From Procambarus clarkii (taxonomy: Eukaryota; Arthropoda; Malacostraca; Decapoda; Cambaridae), in the NCBI RefSeq assembly GCF_040958095.1, contig NC_091154.1, forward strand, positions 43,774,735 to 43,838,734: DNA of 64,000 nt, read 5' to 3'. Numbering within the stretch: the stretch's first letter is position 1; every line of letters begins with the position of its first letter. This document shows, piece after piece, positions 47,011 through 58,102 of the stretch. The notes beneath the pieces were generated by a model, which was not told the DNA's origin, ran no database searches, and worked only from the letters and a program-made list of their open reading frames with translations. A program made the translations under genes and the position numbers.

Positions 47011-47413
47011 ATATGTTGTACCTAGTAGCCAGAACGCAATACTTGGCCTATTATGTAAGGCCCAAATTGCCTAATAAGTCAAGTTTCCTGAATTCATATA
47101 CTTTTCTTTTTTTTATCATGAAATGATAAAGCTATCCATTTTACTATGTATGAGTTAATTTTGTTTAATTTGAGTTAAAACTAATTTAGATATATGATCG
47201 AACCTAACCAACCCTACCTAACCTAACCTATCTTAACCTAACCTAAACTAATACAACTTTGTCAATAATTTATGTTCTTAATAATATATAACAATAATAT
47301 TTCAAATAAACCAATTGTTAAGATTTTTTTTAAATAGAGATTACTCGGCTTATTAGGCAAATCGGCCTTGCCTAGTAGGCTGAGAAGTGAGTTCTGGCTA
47401 CTAGGTATGACAT
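47011..47413. mobile_element. Telomere-like MITE, copy T4 (diverged)
   Basis: Tips ATATGTTGTACCTAGTAGCC and, right, CTACTAGGTATGACATATA. The inner TTAGG-type blocks are shorter and more mutated than in the other copies, and the interior reads in the opposite order (CCTAACC repeats near the right half). It starts 10 bp after Tig-E1. Confidence 0.72.
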
Positions 47414-47420
47414 ATATACA

Positions 47421-48170
47421 CAGTGCATCCTCACTCTAACGAACCCAGCTCTAGCAAATTCCCGGTAGATCAGAATTGAATTCGGTAAATGATGTTCAGT
47501 GGAACATACAAATGTTCGTTTAAGCGAAGATTGTTCGTCCAAGCGATCACTGAGACCAAGCTGTCGTAGCTGATGACAGCCACTGTCATCAACTATGATT
47601 CACCAAAGTGTAAACAGTTATACAGTATTATATTTTGCTTACCCATTGTTTCCAGTGAGAAATGGTTGAAGAATGGTGTCGGGACGGCAGGTTGCATCAT
47701 TGGTGAGGGTTGGAGTCTGGGGGAATATGGTGTCAGTAGTTAGGGGTTTAGTGTCAGGAGGCAGGTGGTGGAAGTTATTCTCATTGGGGGTTGTCAGAAA
47801 AGACCTGGTAGTGTCAGTGGTGGAAGTTTTCAGGGGAGGCAAGTGGTGTCAGGGGAGGCAGGTGGTGTCAGGGTAAGCAGGTGGTGTCAGGGGAGGCAGG
47901 ATGTGTCAGGGGAGGCAGGTGTTGACAAGTGGTATCAGGGGAGGCAGGTGTTGTCAGGGGAGGCAGGTGGTGTCAGAGGAGGCAGGTGGTGTCAGGAGAG
48001 GAAGATGGTGTCAGGAGAGGCAGATGGTGTCAGGAGAGGCAGGTGGTGTCCAAAGAGGCAGGCGGTGTCAGGGAAGGCAGGTGGCATCAGGGAGGGGCAA
48101 GTGTTGTCAGGTGGTGTCAGGGGAGGCAGGTGAGGTCAGTGGGTGAGCTCTGGTTATCAGTTACCATCAG
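47421..48170. mobile_element. Tig-B end fragment with minisatellite
   Basis: The tip CAGTGCATCCTCACTCTAAC matches the Tig-B right TIR reversed. The sequence then follows the Tig-B 5' region (ACATACAAATGTTCG, TTACCCATTGTTTCC) up to a tandem repeat. At ~47825-48135 units of GGTGTCAGGGGAGGCA (about 16-18 bp) recur many times. Translations through this repeat are not genes. The transposase and the other TIR are missing. Confidence 0.7.
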
Positions 48171-48907
48171 AGAAGGGGAGGGTGTGAGTGGAGACCTGTC
48201 CACCTACCATTTATGGTGATCTGCTGACATCGCACCACTTGGCTGCCTCGATACTAAACTCACTTGATGCTTTTCACAAAATTAGGAGAGAAAACTTTAC
48301 CATTTCAGTTGTCTGTAACACATCGCTGTATGATATTCCTTAGTCAAAATGAAGAATGCATAATAAATGGGTGTCAGTGGTGAGGGGGGATGTATAAAAG
48401 GGATTAGGTAGTCTGCTAGCCCCCCCTTTTTTTTTTGTCGGGCGTGTTGAATGAGACGCTTCCATGTCTGGTTCTCTCCGCTGCTGCTTCCATACACCCT
48501 GTACTAAAATCGAGAATATTTTACCATTTTAGTTGCTTGTAACACTGCTTTATTATGTAGCCAAAATAAAAAATTTTGGGTACGGGATGGTGTCAGTGGT
48601 TGGGGATGGTGTCAAGAGAAGTTTGGTGGTGGGGGATGGCGTCAGTGCTGGGGGACGGTGTCAGTCAGTCCGTCCTCCTAAAATGGGGAGGTAAATGTAA
48701 CAGCACAAGTGCAATTATGTACTAATCATAGTCAGGAATTGTACTTATTTTCACTTAGTATTAAAGAGTACTGTCAAATATATTGTGAATATTTGAGTTT
48801 ACCTAAAAAGCTGAATAGAAAACCACAACCTAACCTAACCTTCTTAGTGTCTGAAGATAAGCATTTTATTGCTTCTTAATTACAATTAGTACCTAACCTA
48901 TAGCTAT
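48171..48907. other. Unresolved stretch with two related blocks
   Basis: No gene seen. TTTACCATTTCAGTTGTCTG (48296) and TTTACCATTTTAGTTGCTTG (48520), each followed by GTAACAC and an AAAATGAA/AAAATAAA stretch, suggest two diverged ~225-bp direct copies. GGTGTCAGTG phrases recur near 48370 and 48590, so this may continue the preceding minisatellite-bearing element. Positions 48700-48907 show nothing I can name. Confidence 0.45.
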
Positions 48908-48959
48908 AAATATTTTTTTTTTAGATATATACAAGAGTTGTTACATTTTTGTAAAGCCA
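48908..48959 (-). repeat. SINE tail fragment
   Basis: Reading minus, TTTACAAAAATGTAACAACT then CTTGTATATATCT and poly-A match the 3' tail of the SINE at 58103-58361. Confidence 0.6.
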
Positions 48960-49094
48960 CATTATATTGTAGAATGTCCCATATTGACGGACTTTCGCCA
49001 TCCTGGGCTAAGGTATGCTGAACTGTGTAATTACTATATGAGTACTGGAACACTTGATGATATATTGGACTTGTACCCAAGATTAACCATGTAA
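48960..49094 (+). pseudogene. LINE ORF2 C-terminal scrap
   Basis: A 44-codon frame begins HYIVECPILTDFRHPGLRYA and ends at TAA (49092-49094). The H-x4-C-P-x4-FR arrangement is common after the RNase H or RT part of LINE ORF2 proteins. Everything upstream is missing, cut at the SINE tail. Confidence 0.5.
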
Positions 49095-49156
49095 TGTATC
49101 AATTATACAATGTATGTATGTGATGTAACTATATAACCTGAGTAAATGCACCTTAA

Positions 49157-50217
49157 CACTTTCGCGCTCTCCGCAAAGGTCACTCAGCCAACCGAATGTG
49201 CGCGCTGCGTTTTTATCGCTTAAGCGTAAAAACAAAAATGTGTATACTCTTTTTACTCTTCTGACCTTAGTTCTCATGCTACGTATTTCATTTTGGTACC
49301 AACGTGTTCGCAATAAAATTCTCTAGAAGAACATCAGTAAAATAAGTCACGAAACATATAGGGATACCAGCACCAAATAAATAACTACGTAGATGACTCG
49401 CCGTGAGCGCCCATCAGCAACAAAATGTTTTTACTCTTGGGATTGTAATCACCTCCACACTTGTTCTACAGCATTAATTTTGGTATCAATAGACTCGCAA
49501 TGAAATTCCCAACACGGTGATATGAATATAAGCGTAGAATAATGATGCAGCCCGCCCGCAAGAGTGTGGGAAGTGGTGAAATTGTTTTCCGGTATCGGTG
49601 ACGGGACGACGCACGGCGCTTTGAAAGTTTATACTTATTTCACTCTCATGACATTAATTTTTTATGTACGTCATTCATTTTTATGTCAATGTGTTCGCAA
49701 TAGAATGTTCTATGTGCCCATAGGTAAAAAATATCAACAAAGCGTAAGTTAGAATAACGACAAATATAAAACAACGCTGGAACATATCAGTGAGCGTCAA
49801 ACACACACGAAATATTTTTACTTTTGTTATGTTTGTCAAGTTTATACTTGTTGCACACAGTTATTTTTGGTTGTATATTGATCGGAATAAAATTCCCTAA
49901 ACAGACATATGCATATAATACATGATATAGGGGAAGAATTACCAGTATAAACGGCTAAAGTCACCCACCTGCAACCCGTTTGGGACAAAATACCATTTGA
50001 TCGAAGTTATCCACACCTTTCATGAACTTATTGTACCATGAAGCCTAGTGGTGAGAAAGAGAGCCTCATGGCGCGCAGTTTGAAACAAACCCAAAGTAAA
50101 TCGGATAAAAATTGAATTTTATACAAATATTTTAAAAGTTGACATAACTTTATGTCCACTATGCGTTTACGTTAGACGAAACCGAACGCGCCGGCGCGTC
50201 CAGATAGCGCGAAAGTG
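49157..50217. mobile_element. PB-Z: TTAA MITE with diverged internal modules
   Basis: 1061 bp between TTAA (49153-49156) and TTAA (50218-50221). Tips: CACTTTCGCGCT on the left and the same in reverse complement on the right. The interior has about four diverged ~180-bp modules, each with a TTTTTACT-like start and TTCGCAATAAAATTC or a close variant (e.g. 49308, 49494, 49694, 49883). No coding sequence seen. Confidence 0.78.
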
Positions 50218-50315
50218 TTAATCATCTTCAGTGATTAAGTGCTTAATTGCACACTAGTTTCTCTATCAGCTATCTCACCCTGTCAGAGTAAAAGAGACAA
50301 ATGTATGTGAATGCA

Positions 50316-52945
50316 TGTGTAATTACCTAAGTGTAATTACCTAAGTGTAGTTACAGGATGAGAGCTACGCTCGTGGTGTCCCGTCTTCTCAGCACTCTTT
50401 GTCATATAACGCTTTGAAACTACTGACGGTCTTGGCCTCCACCACCTTCTCACTTAACTTGTTCCAACCGTCTACCACTCTGTTTGCGAAGGTGAATTTT
50501 CTTATATTTCTTCGGCATCTGTGTTTAGCTAGTTTAAATCTATGACCTCTTGTTCTTGAAGTTCCAGGTCTCAGGAAATCTTCCCTGTCGATTTTATCAA
50601 TTCCTGTTACTATTTTGTATGTAGTGATCATATCACCTCTTTTTCTTCTGTCTTCTAGTTTTGGCATGTTTAATGCTTCCAACCTCTCCTCGTAGCTCTT
50701 GCCCTTCAGTTCTGGGAGCCACTTCGTAGCATGTCTTTGCACCTTTTCCAGTTTGTTGATGTGCTTCTTAAGATATGGGCACCACACAAAAGCTGCATAT
50801 TCTAGCTTTGGCCTAACAAAAGTCATGAACAATTTCTTTAGTATATCGCCATCCATGTATTTAAATGCAATTCTGAAGTTAGAAAGCATCGCATAGGCTC
50901 CTTGCACAATATTCTTTATGTGGTCCTCAGGTGATAGTTTTCTATCTAGAACCACCCCTAGATCTCTTTCTTTATCAGAATTCTTTAAAGATTTCTCACA
51001 TAATATATAGGTTGTATGGGGTCTATGTTCTCCTATTCCACATTCCATAACATGACATTTATTAACATTACATTCCATTTGCCAGGTGGTGCTCCATATA
51101 CTTATTTTGTCCAGGTCTTCTTGAAGGGCATGACAATCATCTAAATTTCTTATCCTTCCTATTATCTTAGCATCATCAGCAAACATGTTCATATAATTCT
51201 GTATACCAACTGGTAGATCATTTATGTACACAATAAACATCACTGGTGCAAGAACTGAACCCTGTGGTACTCCACTTGTGACATTTCTCCATTCCGATAC
51301 ATTGCCTCTGATTACTGCCCTCATTTTTCTATCAGTCAGAAAATTTTTCATCCATGATAGAAGCTTACCTGTCACCCCTCCAATATTTTCCAGTTTCCAG
51401 AACAACCTCTTATGTGGAAATCTGTCGAAAGCCTTTTTTAGGTCCAAATAGATGCAGTCAACCCAACCATCTCTTACCTGTAATATCTCTGTGGCTCGAT
51501 CATAGAAACTGAGTAAATTCGATACACAGGATCTTCCAGATCGAAAACCATACTGTCTGTCTGATATTATATCATTTCTCTCCAGGTGTTCTACCCATTT
51601 AGTTTTGATTAGCTTTTCCAATACTTTCACTATTACACTTGTCAATGATACAGGTCTATAATTGAGGGGGTCTTCCCTACTGCCACTTTTGTAGATTGGA
51701 ACTATGTTAGCCTGTTTCCACACGTCTGCTACGATTCCTGTACACAGGGATGCCTGAAAGATCAGGTGAAGTGGAATGCTGAGCTCAGATGCACATTCTC
51801 TCAGAACCCATGGTGAAACGCCATCTGGGCCAGCTGCTTTGTTCTTCCCGAGCTCCTTTAGCATATTTTCCACTTCGTCTCTAGACACCTCTATCCGCTC
51901 TATGTTGTTCTCTGGAATTCTTATTGTGTCTGGTTCTCTGAAGATTTCATTTTGTACAAACACACTTTGGAACTTTTCATTTAATGTTTCACACATTTCC
52001 TTTTCATTTTCCGTGAATCTGTTTCCCATTTTCAACCTCTGGATATTATCCTTTACCTGCAATTTGTTGTTTATGAATTTGTAGAATAGGCCCGGTTCTG
52101 TTTTACATTTATCTGCTATCCCTTTTTCAAAATTTCTTTCTGCCTCTCTCCTTACTGCTGTATAGTTGTTTCTCGCATCTTTGTATCGCTGGTATGTTTG
52201 GGGGTTTGGCCTCTTCCTATACTGATTCCATTTTTGTGTCTTTTGGTCTCTGGCCCTCTCACAATTTCTGTCGAACCAACCCTGTTTTCTGGCCCTGCAT
52301 CTCTGTTTTGGTATGAATGTTTGTGTGCCTTCCTCGTATAGTTTTAAAAATTTGGCATACATTTCATTTACTTCCCTGCCTAGCAACAATTCTGTCCAAT
52401 TACACTCATTAAAAAAATTTCGAAGTTCCCCATAGTTGCCTCTCCTTAAATCGAGTTTATCAACTGTTTCAATGTCCCCATTTTCTTCTAGATGATATCT
52501 TAAAGCATATTTAATGTCTAACAGGACGTGATCACTCTTTCCCAAGGGAGGAAGGTACTGGATGTCAAAAATCTCTTCTTCTTTCCTGGAGAATACTAGA
52601 TCCAGTACTGACGGTACATCTCCTTCCCTCATTCTTGTGGCTTGCTTTATGTGTTGATACAAGAATATCTCCAGAATGAGGTTCACAAATCTGCATGTCC
52701 AAAAGTCCTCCGTTCTTGCTTCATAGGCCTCCCAGTCTATTGCTTTAAAGTTGAAGTCCCCCAGTATCAACAGTCGTGATTTATCTTTATCTGCTTGTAC
52801 AATAATATCTCTCATGACCATTATGAGGCCCTCTCGTTTGTCATCCAGTTCTTCCTTTGTCCATGTGTTGCTTGCTGGTGGGCTGTAGGTATTTACAATT
52901 ATCAGCTTATCATCCTGATTCCAGACCTGCAATGCCATTATGTCA
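50316..52945 (-). mobile_element. LINE copy 3, 5' truncated, young-looking
   Basis: The same family as copies 1 and 2. The 3' end (50316-50360) has two tail units AATTACCTAAGTGT. The 5' end is truncated within the endonuclease at ~52945, next to a (TG)n run. ORF2 is open throughout what remains. Confidence 0.87.
50389..52938 (-). CDS. LINE copy 3 ORF2, partial endonuclease plus full reverse transcriptase, open
   Basis: 849 codons without a break. Because of 5' truncation the Met used (MALQVWNQDDKLIIVNTYSP) is internal to the endonuclease. Visible parts: LLILGDFNFKAIDWE, SVLDLVFSRKEEEIFD and SDHVLLDIKY of the APE endonuclease, then RT blocks KAAGPDGVSPWVLREC, NYRPVSLTSVIVKVLEKLIK, YGFRSGRSCVSNLLSFYD, YLDLKKAFDRFPHKRLFW, VPQGSVLAPVMFIVYIN, catalytic NMFADDAKII, and DLGVVLDRKLSPEDHI. 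A TGA replaces the Trp codon after KEC, so the protein ends a few residues early compared with copies 1 and 2. It lacks ORF1 and half the endonuclease and cannot move itself. Confidence 0.88.
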   Translation of the reverse strand: MALQVWNQDDKLIIVNTYSPPASNTWTKEELDDKREGLIMVMRDIIVQADKDKSRLLILGDFNFKAIDWEAYEARTEDFWTCRFVNLILEIFLYQHIKQATRMREGDVPSVLDLVFSRKEEEIFDIQYLPPLGKSDHVLLDIKYALRYHLEENGDIETVDKLDLRRGNYGELRNFFNECNWTELLLGREVNEMYAKFLKLYEEGTQTFIPKQRCRARKQGWFDRNCERARDQKTQKWNQYRKRPNPQTYQRYKDARNNYTAVRREAERNFEKGIADKCKTEPGLFYKFINNKLQVKDNIQRLKMGNRFTENEKEMCETLNEKFQSVFVQNEIFREPDTIRIPENNIERIEVSRDEVENMLKELGKNKAAGPDGVSPWVLRECASELSIPLHLIFQASLCTGIVADVWKQANIVPIYKSGSREDPLNYRPVSLTSVIVKVLEKLIKTKWVEHLERNDIISDRQYGFRSGRSCVSNLLSFYDRATEILQVRDGWVDCIYLDLKKAFDRFPHKRLFWKLENIGGVTGKLLSWMKNFLTDRKMRAVIRGNVSEWRNVTSGVPQGSVLAPVMFIVYINDLPVGIQNYMNMFADDAKIIGRIRNLDDCHALQEDLDKISIWSTTWQMECNVNKCHVMECGIGEHRPHTTYILCEKSLKNSDKERDLGVVLDRKLSPEDHIKNIVQGAYAMLSNFRIAFKYMDGDILKKLFMTFVRPKLEYAAFVWCPYLKKHINKLEKVQRHATKWLPELKGKSYEERLEALNMPKLEDRRKRGDMITTYKIVTGIDKIDREDFLRPGTSRTRGHRFKLAKHRCRRNIRKFTFANRVVDGWNKLSEKVVEAKTVSSFKALYDKEC

Positions 52946-53281
52946 ATATGTGTGTGTGTGTATGTGTATAAAGTATATATAGAAGCTGATCAGAATTACA
53001 TTTCACCTTTGTAAATGCACATTAATGACACTAAGTAAAAGGCACACCGAACACTTTATGTAGGGCATACGTAAATCTGTGTATCTATGTATTTACTTAT
53101 GTAGGTTAGCTTAGCATTTTAAAAGCACCGAATCACCTTCTGTAGTCGATTGTTCAATAAACCCTTGAACTATATGTTTAACACATCTCTAACCCTGTCC
53201 ACGGAGGACAGAAGAAAATGTATATATGCTGGTTAGCATTGTAACTGTGTGGCCACATCTGTGGTAGAAAATAATAAAAAA
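52946..53281. other. Unresolved repeat-like sequence
   Basis: AT-rich and without a gene. GTTCAATAAACCCTTGAACT (~53152) and CCTGTCCACGGAGGACAG (~53197, a near-palindrome) followed by an A-rich end resemble the 3' region of a non-LTR element, but no family is named. Confidence 0.35.
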
Positions 53282-53499
53282 ACAAAAAAACTAGTACGTG
53301 TAGCGTTACGGGCAGATCCCTGGAATACAACTCCCATGAAGAATCGTTTTTACAACCAGGTACCCATTTTACTGTTGAGTTAAACAGAGGCTACAGTTAA
53401 GGAATTGCGCCCAGTAAATCCTCCCCGGCCAGGATACGAACCCATGACATAGCGCTCGCGGAACGCCAGGCGAGTGTCTTACCACTACACCACGGAGAC
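53282..53499 (-). mobile_element. tRNA-derived SINE (family S2), copy 1
   Basis: Read minus, the head GTCTCCGTGGTGTAGTGGTA has an A-box-like motif and GGGTTCGTATCC a B-box (head at 53419-53499). The body contains GGATTTACTGGGCGCAATTC and the tail CTGCCCGTAACGCTACACGT, then poly-A. Same family as 58103-58361. Confidence 0.75.
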
Positions 53500-54231
53500 T
53501 GTGAATTTTTCTAACTTTTCTAACTACAATACAGTACCAAAGTTACTCTTACCTTTATGGAGAGCTCTTGATGGCGTATGGAAGATGGTGATGGGGGAGG
53601 AGGAGAGTTGTTACTGTTTGGAGGGGAAGTCCCCTTCCATTATCATATCAGGCAGTGATGTTTTCTCTGAGGTACTCTCTCTCTCTCCTACGTTTTGCCT
53701 GAATACCACTAGGACCTGGTTGTGGTTCAGTGCTTGTTTGTCTCACTACAAATTTGTCAAGAGACATTTGTTTTTCCATTCATTTTAACATTTGTTTGTA
53801 ATGATGCATCACTTTAGCACCCATAATGTCCTTTTTCTTAGCTAGTATGGTGAATATCGTTGACTGAGATTTGTTGTACTGCCTAGCTGATCTCTTGTTT
53901 CTGCTTTATGGTCATTCTTACATGGGATCTCATATGTTGAGCCTTACCACTGACTTTCCTGGGACTCATGGCATATTATATAATAATTACTTTAATGTTC
54001 AAAATGCAAAAAATCACCACAAAAGCAGAATTTCTTATAGGCGCGATCGTCACTAAGCAAGTAGCTGTAGTAAACTGAGGCAGGTCGGACCACGTGACCG
54101 GGAACCACGCGCTCGGCTGACCCGAACGTGTACCAACAAATATCGGATGTCGAGTCGCATTTTTCGATGAAATTTATATCGTAACTCGAAATTATCGTAA
54201 GTAGGGGCAATCTTATGTCGAGGTGCCACTG
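53500..54231 (-). mobile_element. Tig-F copy 2, truncated at its 3' end
   Basis: The minus-strand counterpart of 43686-44605. The tip at 54231 (reverse complement CAGTGGCACCTCGACATAAG) is followed by TA. The transposase tail matches near 53570-53760, including the ENIT/GEDFPSKQ-type end. A SINE abuts at 53499, where the 3' TIR should be. Confidence 0.72.
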
Positions 54232-54233
54232 TA

Positions 54234-55735
54234 TTACAGAAAACCCCTGACTGTGATAAAACTGACCAGGATTCTGATAATAGCAGGATTGTGGTGATAT
54301 TTAGCGCTGTGCTACATGGAGGGAGGAGTAATGCTGTGGGAGGGAGCGTGGTGGCGTCGTCTTCTGACTATGTGTGGTCCAAGAGGCCTCGTAGCCTGGT
54401 GGATAGCGCGCAGGACTCATAATTCTGTGGCACGGGTTCGATTCCCGCATGAGGCAGAAACAAATGGGCAAAGTTTCTTTCACCCTGAATGCCCTTGTTA
54501 CCTAACAGTAAATAGGTACCTGGGTGTTAGTCAGCTGTCACGGGCTGCTTCCTGGGGGTGGAGGCCTGGTTGAGGACCGGGCCGCGGGGACACTAAAATC
54601 ATCTCAAGATAACCTCAAGATAACCATTGGCCACCTTTTATTGACTGCACTCACCATACCAGCTTAGTGGTTTGCTATGGTGAACAAAAATGTAGATACT
54701 TATTATATAACATGTGTACAGAGTTTAATAACAGCAATAGGAGTAGGTTGGGAGCCGCCATTTTGGTGAGGGAGGTGCATCGTCTGCACAACTTATCATG
54801 TTGTTTACTGATGGCCACTATGGTCTTTGGATACCATACCAGCTTATTTGTACAGGTATGGTGAATAAAACAGGTAGATACTTATATATAATGTGTGTAT
54901 ATAGCGTAATAACACCACAAACAATATTATTGGAGGAGAAATATTAGTGCGTCTGGCCTAGAGGGCGGCCGCCACCAGCTGACTGTGAGAGTCGCTATGT
55001 CTTTGTGCCTTTACTCACCATACAAGCTTAGATGTACAGTTATGGTGAACAAAACATGTAAATACTTATATATAATGTCTGTGTATAGTGAATAAATGCA
55101 AAAACAATATTGTGGGAGGAGAATGAGGGCGAGTGAGGTGTTGTTGAGGGAGGGAGTGGCTGGCTGGCTGGTATTGTGGCGGTCACTCCTCGTTGCATTT
55201 TGACTCACAATACCAACTTAGTGGTTCGTCATGGTGAGCAAAACATGCAGATACATATAACCAGTGTATATAGTGTAATAACAGCAAAACTATTTGTTTA
55301 TTGTTTTATGAATATAATAATTTAATCACTATTATACACACTATAATTTTGAGTACAGTGATGGTTCACACATATTATTATATATATATACAGTATATCA
55401 CAATTCACTCTATTGAATAATATTACTGCAAAAAAACTAAGAAAAAATCAGAGACATTGAAATAACTAGGTTATAATATATTTGTGGCAACTGCCGCCTG
55501 ACAGCTCGAGCGGAGTAGACCTTGTCTGGTAGAGACTCTGTCAATGCCCCTTTTTTGCCAGACTTCCCTACCCTATTGCGGCTAAAATATGCCACCTACG
55601 ATTTTTTGTTATTTTTTCCGTGATCAGGGAACAAAAATGAACACTTTTATAAGACAAAAGATTTTTTTTATTTTTTTTTTTTTTTTGTTGAGCCTGTGGG
55701 TGTTAAATCCATTTGGACCCCTAACGGTTTGAGAG
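54234..55735. mobile_element. PB-M copy 3, left end lost, carrying a SINE
   Basis: Starts inside PB-M (TGACTGTGATAAAACTGACC at ~54246) directly after Tig-F2. It ends at a tip GGTTTGAGAG followed by TTAA (55736-55739). The internal modules recur at ~54654, 54834, 55016 and 55207. A tRNA-Met-like SINE lies at 54380-54626. Confidence 0.78.
54380..54626 (+). mobile_element. tRNA-Met-derived SINE (family S3)
   Basis: The head 54386-54455 (70 nt) folds like a tRNA. Acceptor strands GCCTCGT and ATGAGGC pair, the anticodon arm is CAGGA-CTCATAA-TTCTG with anticodon CAT (54418-54420), and the T arm is CGGG-TTCGATT-CCCG. A tRNA-unrelated body (CTTTCACCCTGAATGCCC, GTAAATAGGTACCTGGGTGT) and tail ATCTCAAGATAACC, repeated, follow. 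The body and tail make it a SINE, not a working tRNA gene. Confidence 0.82.
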
Positions 55736-55739
55736 TTAA

Positions 55740-58012
55740 CGAGCAAAACCACATGGTGCTTCCTAGCATCTCGCGGGTTCTTGCAAATTCTCGGACGCCT
55801 CCAATGCCAATGTTGTTGTTGTATCGCAAATGACAAGCATCCCTCTTGAATTATTTGCACTTTTTTCTGTTTTTTTTTGTGGTTTTGTGACTGCAATTTG
55901 TAAGCACGATGTCGCCAAAGAAGCTGCTTGCTAAAGACAGTGTTGGAAAGTGGAAGAAAGCGACAATTACCGTGGAAGTGAAGAAGGAAATCATAGCAAA
56001 GCACGAGCATGGTGTGCGTGACTGATCTCGTCAGGGAGTATGGCATGTCCTCATCAACGATTTGTACCATTCTGAAGAGGAAGGAACAATTTAAGATGTT
56101 TGAAGTGGCTAAAGGAGTTACCAAGGTTAACAAGAAACATCCAAAAATCCTAGAAGAGGTTGAAAAGCTACTGCTAGTCTAGACGAATGAAAGGCAATTA
56201 CATGGCAATAGTGTGTCTGAAGCTCTTGTTTGTGCAAAGGCCAAGAATTTGTATGTGGACCTTGTCAGGAAGACACCAGGTGCGTCATCTGAAGAGGAGG
56301 AGATATTTAAGGCAAGCCGTGGATGGTTTGAGAAATTTAGGAAGAGAACTGGTATCCACAGTGTTGTGCGACATGGGGAGGCTGCCAGCTCTGATAAAAC
56401 TGCTGACGAGAAATTTGTACCAGAGTTCCAGGAATTTGTTGCTAGAGAGGAGTTCTTGCCTCAACAAGTTTTTAATTGTGACGAGACCTGGCCTGTTTTG
56501 GAAGAAAATGACAAAGAAGACCTACATCACACAGGAGGAACAATCTTTGCCTGGCCAAAAAGCGATGAAGGATCGGCTTACTCTCGTGTTCTGAGCCAAT
56601 GCAAGTGGCGATTGCAAGGTCAAGCCGCTGCTAGTCTACCAATCAGAAAATCCACATGTGTTCAAGGCATGTAAAGTGTACAAAGCGCGACTGAACGTGA
56701 TCAGGATGTCTAATAAGAAATCCTGGGTCACACGGATATTCTTAACTGAATGGGTCAATGATGTTTTTGGCCCTTCAGTGAGGAAATATCTTGAAGAGAA
56801 GCAGTTGCCACTCAAGGCCTTGCTTGTGCTTGATAATGCTCCTGCACATCCTCCACAGATGCGAGAAGAATTGTTTCCCGAAAATCAGTTCATCACCATC
56901 AAGTTCCTTCCTCCCAATACCACTCCACTCCTCCAACCTATGGAGCAGAAAGTCATTACAAACTTTAGTTAGATATCACCTCTACATGAAGGCCTTATTG
57001 GAGAGGTGTGTTGATATGATGGACAATACAGAGCTGACCCTCAAAGAATTCTGGAAGAACCACTTCAATATCCTGGGTGCCTTACGTTTGATCGATAAGG
57101 CCTGGGAAGGAGTGACATGGAGGACCCTAAACTCTGCATGACGTAACCTGTGGCCTGAGGGTGTCCATGGGCAAGACTTCGAAGGTTTCTGTTCTGCACT
57201 TGCATCTGCAACTGTGGAAGACCCGGAAGTGCATCTAGTGGGTGATATTGTTGCTCTGGGGCAAACTTTGGGTCTGGAGTTGGATGCTACTGATGTGCAG
57301 GAGTTAGTGGAGGAGCACAGTGAGGAACTGACCACTGAGGAACTCCTGGAACTTCAGAAGGAGCTTAATCAAGAGGAGGCACAAGAGCTCTCATCAGGGG
57401 AGGAGGAGGTAGGGGAGGATGCTGCTGCCTCTTCAAGTGAGAACAGGGAAGTGTTGGGAATGTTTGAAAAGGTGACCGCATTCTTAGAAAAACATCATCT
57501 TGATAAAGCAGTGACAACCGGGTGTGAGAACACGTTTAATGACAATTTGCTGTCTCGTTTTAGGGACATCCTAAAACAAAGACAAAAGCAATTGTCAATA
57601 GATACATTCTTTGCAAAAGTAAAGAAAAGAAGAGCCAGTGATAATGAACCACAACCCGGTCCCAGTGGGGTGAAATTCACAAGAAGAGACAGCTCGCCTG
57701 ACTCAGAGGTGGCTTCTGCTTCCACACCATAACCCTTCTCCTTCCCACCTCCCCATCGTCTCCCTCAAGCCAGCAACGACTCTTCATAAGGTAGAGTAAA
57801 AGTGAAAACAGTACAACAAAACATTTATAATAACATGTGCAGTATTATATTTACATTTAAAAATGTCATACAAGTATGGATGTTTTTGGGAGTGGAACGG
57901 ATTAAATTTATTTCCTTTATTTTAAATGGGGAAATTTGTTTCTTAAGACGAGTTTTCCACATAACGAGCTCGGTGCTAGAACGGATTAAATTCGTTAATC
58001 GAGGTGCCACTG
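55740..58012 (+). mobile_element. Tig-E2: decayed Tig-E copy, left end lost
   Basis: Sequence follows Tig-E1 from the leader at ~55740, after a TTAA left by PB-M, to the right tip GAGGTGCCACTG (58012). Only the right TIR remains. Confidence 0.85.
55909..57732 (+). pseudogene. Tig-E2 transposase, several frameshifts and a stop
   Basis: ATG at 55909 (MSPKKLLAKDSVGKWKKATI). A frame break near 56022, a stop at ~56180 (TAG for Trp), a break at ~56488 inside the first catalytic site (CDETWPVLEEN where Tig-E1 has CDETGLFWKKM), another near 56600, one near 56960 and one near 57140. The second catalytic site (LLVLDNAPAH, ~56825) is kept. The third reads QPMEQK instead of QPMDQK, so that Asp is lost. 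The C-terminal half (57214-57732) is open and ends as in Tig-E1. Confidence 0.87.
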
Positions 58013-58102
58013 TATATAATATATAATATTATATATAATATATAATATATTATATATAAAATATATATAATATAAAATATATATATATATATATATATAT
58101 TT
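58013..58102. repeat. TA-rich low-complexity run
   Basis: TATAATATATAATATT-like sequence merging into (TA)n. Confidence 0.9.

Noticed and set aside
47673-48219. Overlapping open frames with GRQVVSGEAGG-like repeats
   Set aside because: All three frames are open because the DNA is a 16-18-bp minisatellite; this is not evidence of a protein.
54386-54455. A functional tRNA-Met gene
   Set aside because: The cloverleaf is good, but it continues into a SINE body and tail and interrupts a PB-M element.
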